DNA of 64,000 bases from Paramoeba atlantica (Eukaryota; Discosea). The position numbers were made by a program, and so were the translations under genes. Under the pieces are notes generated by a model. The model worked only from the letters and a program-made list of their open reading frames with translations, had not been told where the DNA came from and made no database searches. The stretch covers positions 273,346 through 337,345 of the forward strand of contig CDRNVI010000052.1 of the NCBI GenBank assembly GCA_977017575.1, given 5' to 3'. Of the stretch, positions 63,771 through 64,000 are shown piece after piece; within the stretch, counting starts at the first letter, position 1; each line of letters opens with the position of its first letter.

Positions 63771-64000
63771 ATTGCGGTGGTTGTAAAACTACCGCTCTAC
63801 ACTCGATTATTGAAAAAGAAGTGAACAAAAACAGTGAAAATATAAAGAGGAACACAGTAATATAATAGAAGAAAAAAATATAAAAGGGGGCTCCGGTGGT
63901 CCAAAACTGAAAAAAAATTTTGAAAAAAATTGGGGGTCCATGGGGGGGGTCCATGGGGGGGGTCCAGGGGGGGGGTCCAGGGGGGGGGTCCAGGGGGGGG
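63771..64000 (+). repeat. R3 repeat, copy 7 (cut by window end)
   Basis: Starts ATTGCGGTGGTTG and runs into the G-run block at the window edge. Confidence 0.9.

Overview
The window is a repeat- and transposon-dominated stretch of a eukaryotic nuclear genome. The best clue to the host is a short sequence ending in the core ACAGTTTCTGTACCTTGTTG. It recurs six times, four of them at the very 5' end of retroelements. It closely resembles the spliced-leader (SL, mini-exon) family of kinetoplastids and diplonemids, whose shared core is CAGTTTCTGTAC followed by a T-rich stretch ending in TTG. I therefore infer a euglenozoan host (diplonemid-like or early-branching kinetoplastid) that uses SL trans-splicing. 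That assignment is inference. The only candidate host-type gene is a small RRM protein; no rRNA or ordinary tRNA gene and no CRISPR were found.

Layout: 1-12996 is an array of about 720 copies of an 18-bp satellite, with higher-order structure that includes a ~3.74-kb tandem duplication. From 13 to 18.3 kb lie two tRNA-derived SINE families (called SINE1 and SINE2 here), a shuffled dead Helitron copy and a palindrome-ended repeat (R5). 18.3-23.3 kb is a minus-strand LINE with AP-endonuclease, reverse transcriptase and RNase H, pierced by several SINE1 insertions. 23.3-29.8 kb is a plus-strand LINE with a restriction-like endonuclease (family L2, copy C), into which a nearly whole minus-strand L2 copy (A) has inserted with an 11-bp target-site duplication. 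29.8-42.1 kb is a mosaic of SINEs, two pogo-like transposase fragments, LINE fragments, R5 and five or more copies of a ~930-bp repeat (R3) with terminal hairpins and G-runs.

42.2-50.7 kb is a large Helitron: a zinc-finger protein reaching into the Rep domain, then a Rep/PIF1-helicase protein. The small RRM gene follows at 51.1 kb. 52.7-57.0 kb is L2 copy B. 57.0-61.6 kb is a second restriction-endonuclease LINE family (L3, copy D), interrupted by one SINE2 and by a 559-bp insert that starts with an SL exon followed by GT and a perfect 14-bp hairpin, resembling an SL RNA gene. The window ends in more SINE and R3 copies.

The elements form a nested record: SINE into SINE into LINE, and LINE into LINE, with target-site duplications legible at many joints. 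The most interesting signals are the SL leaders at the 5' ends of three LINEs, the SL-RNA-like mobile insert, and the link between the giant 18-bp satellite and an expandable repeat inside a SINE2 subfamily.
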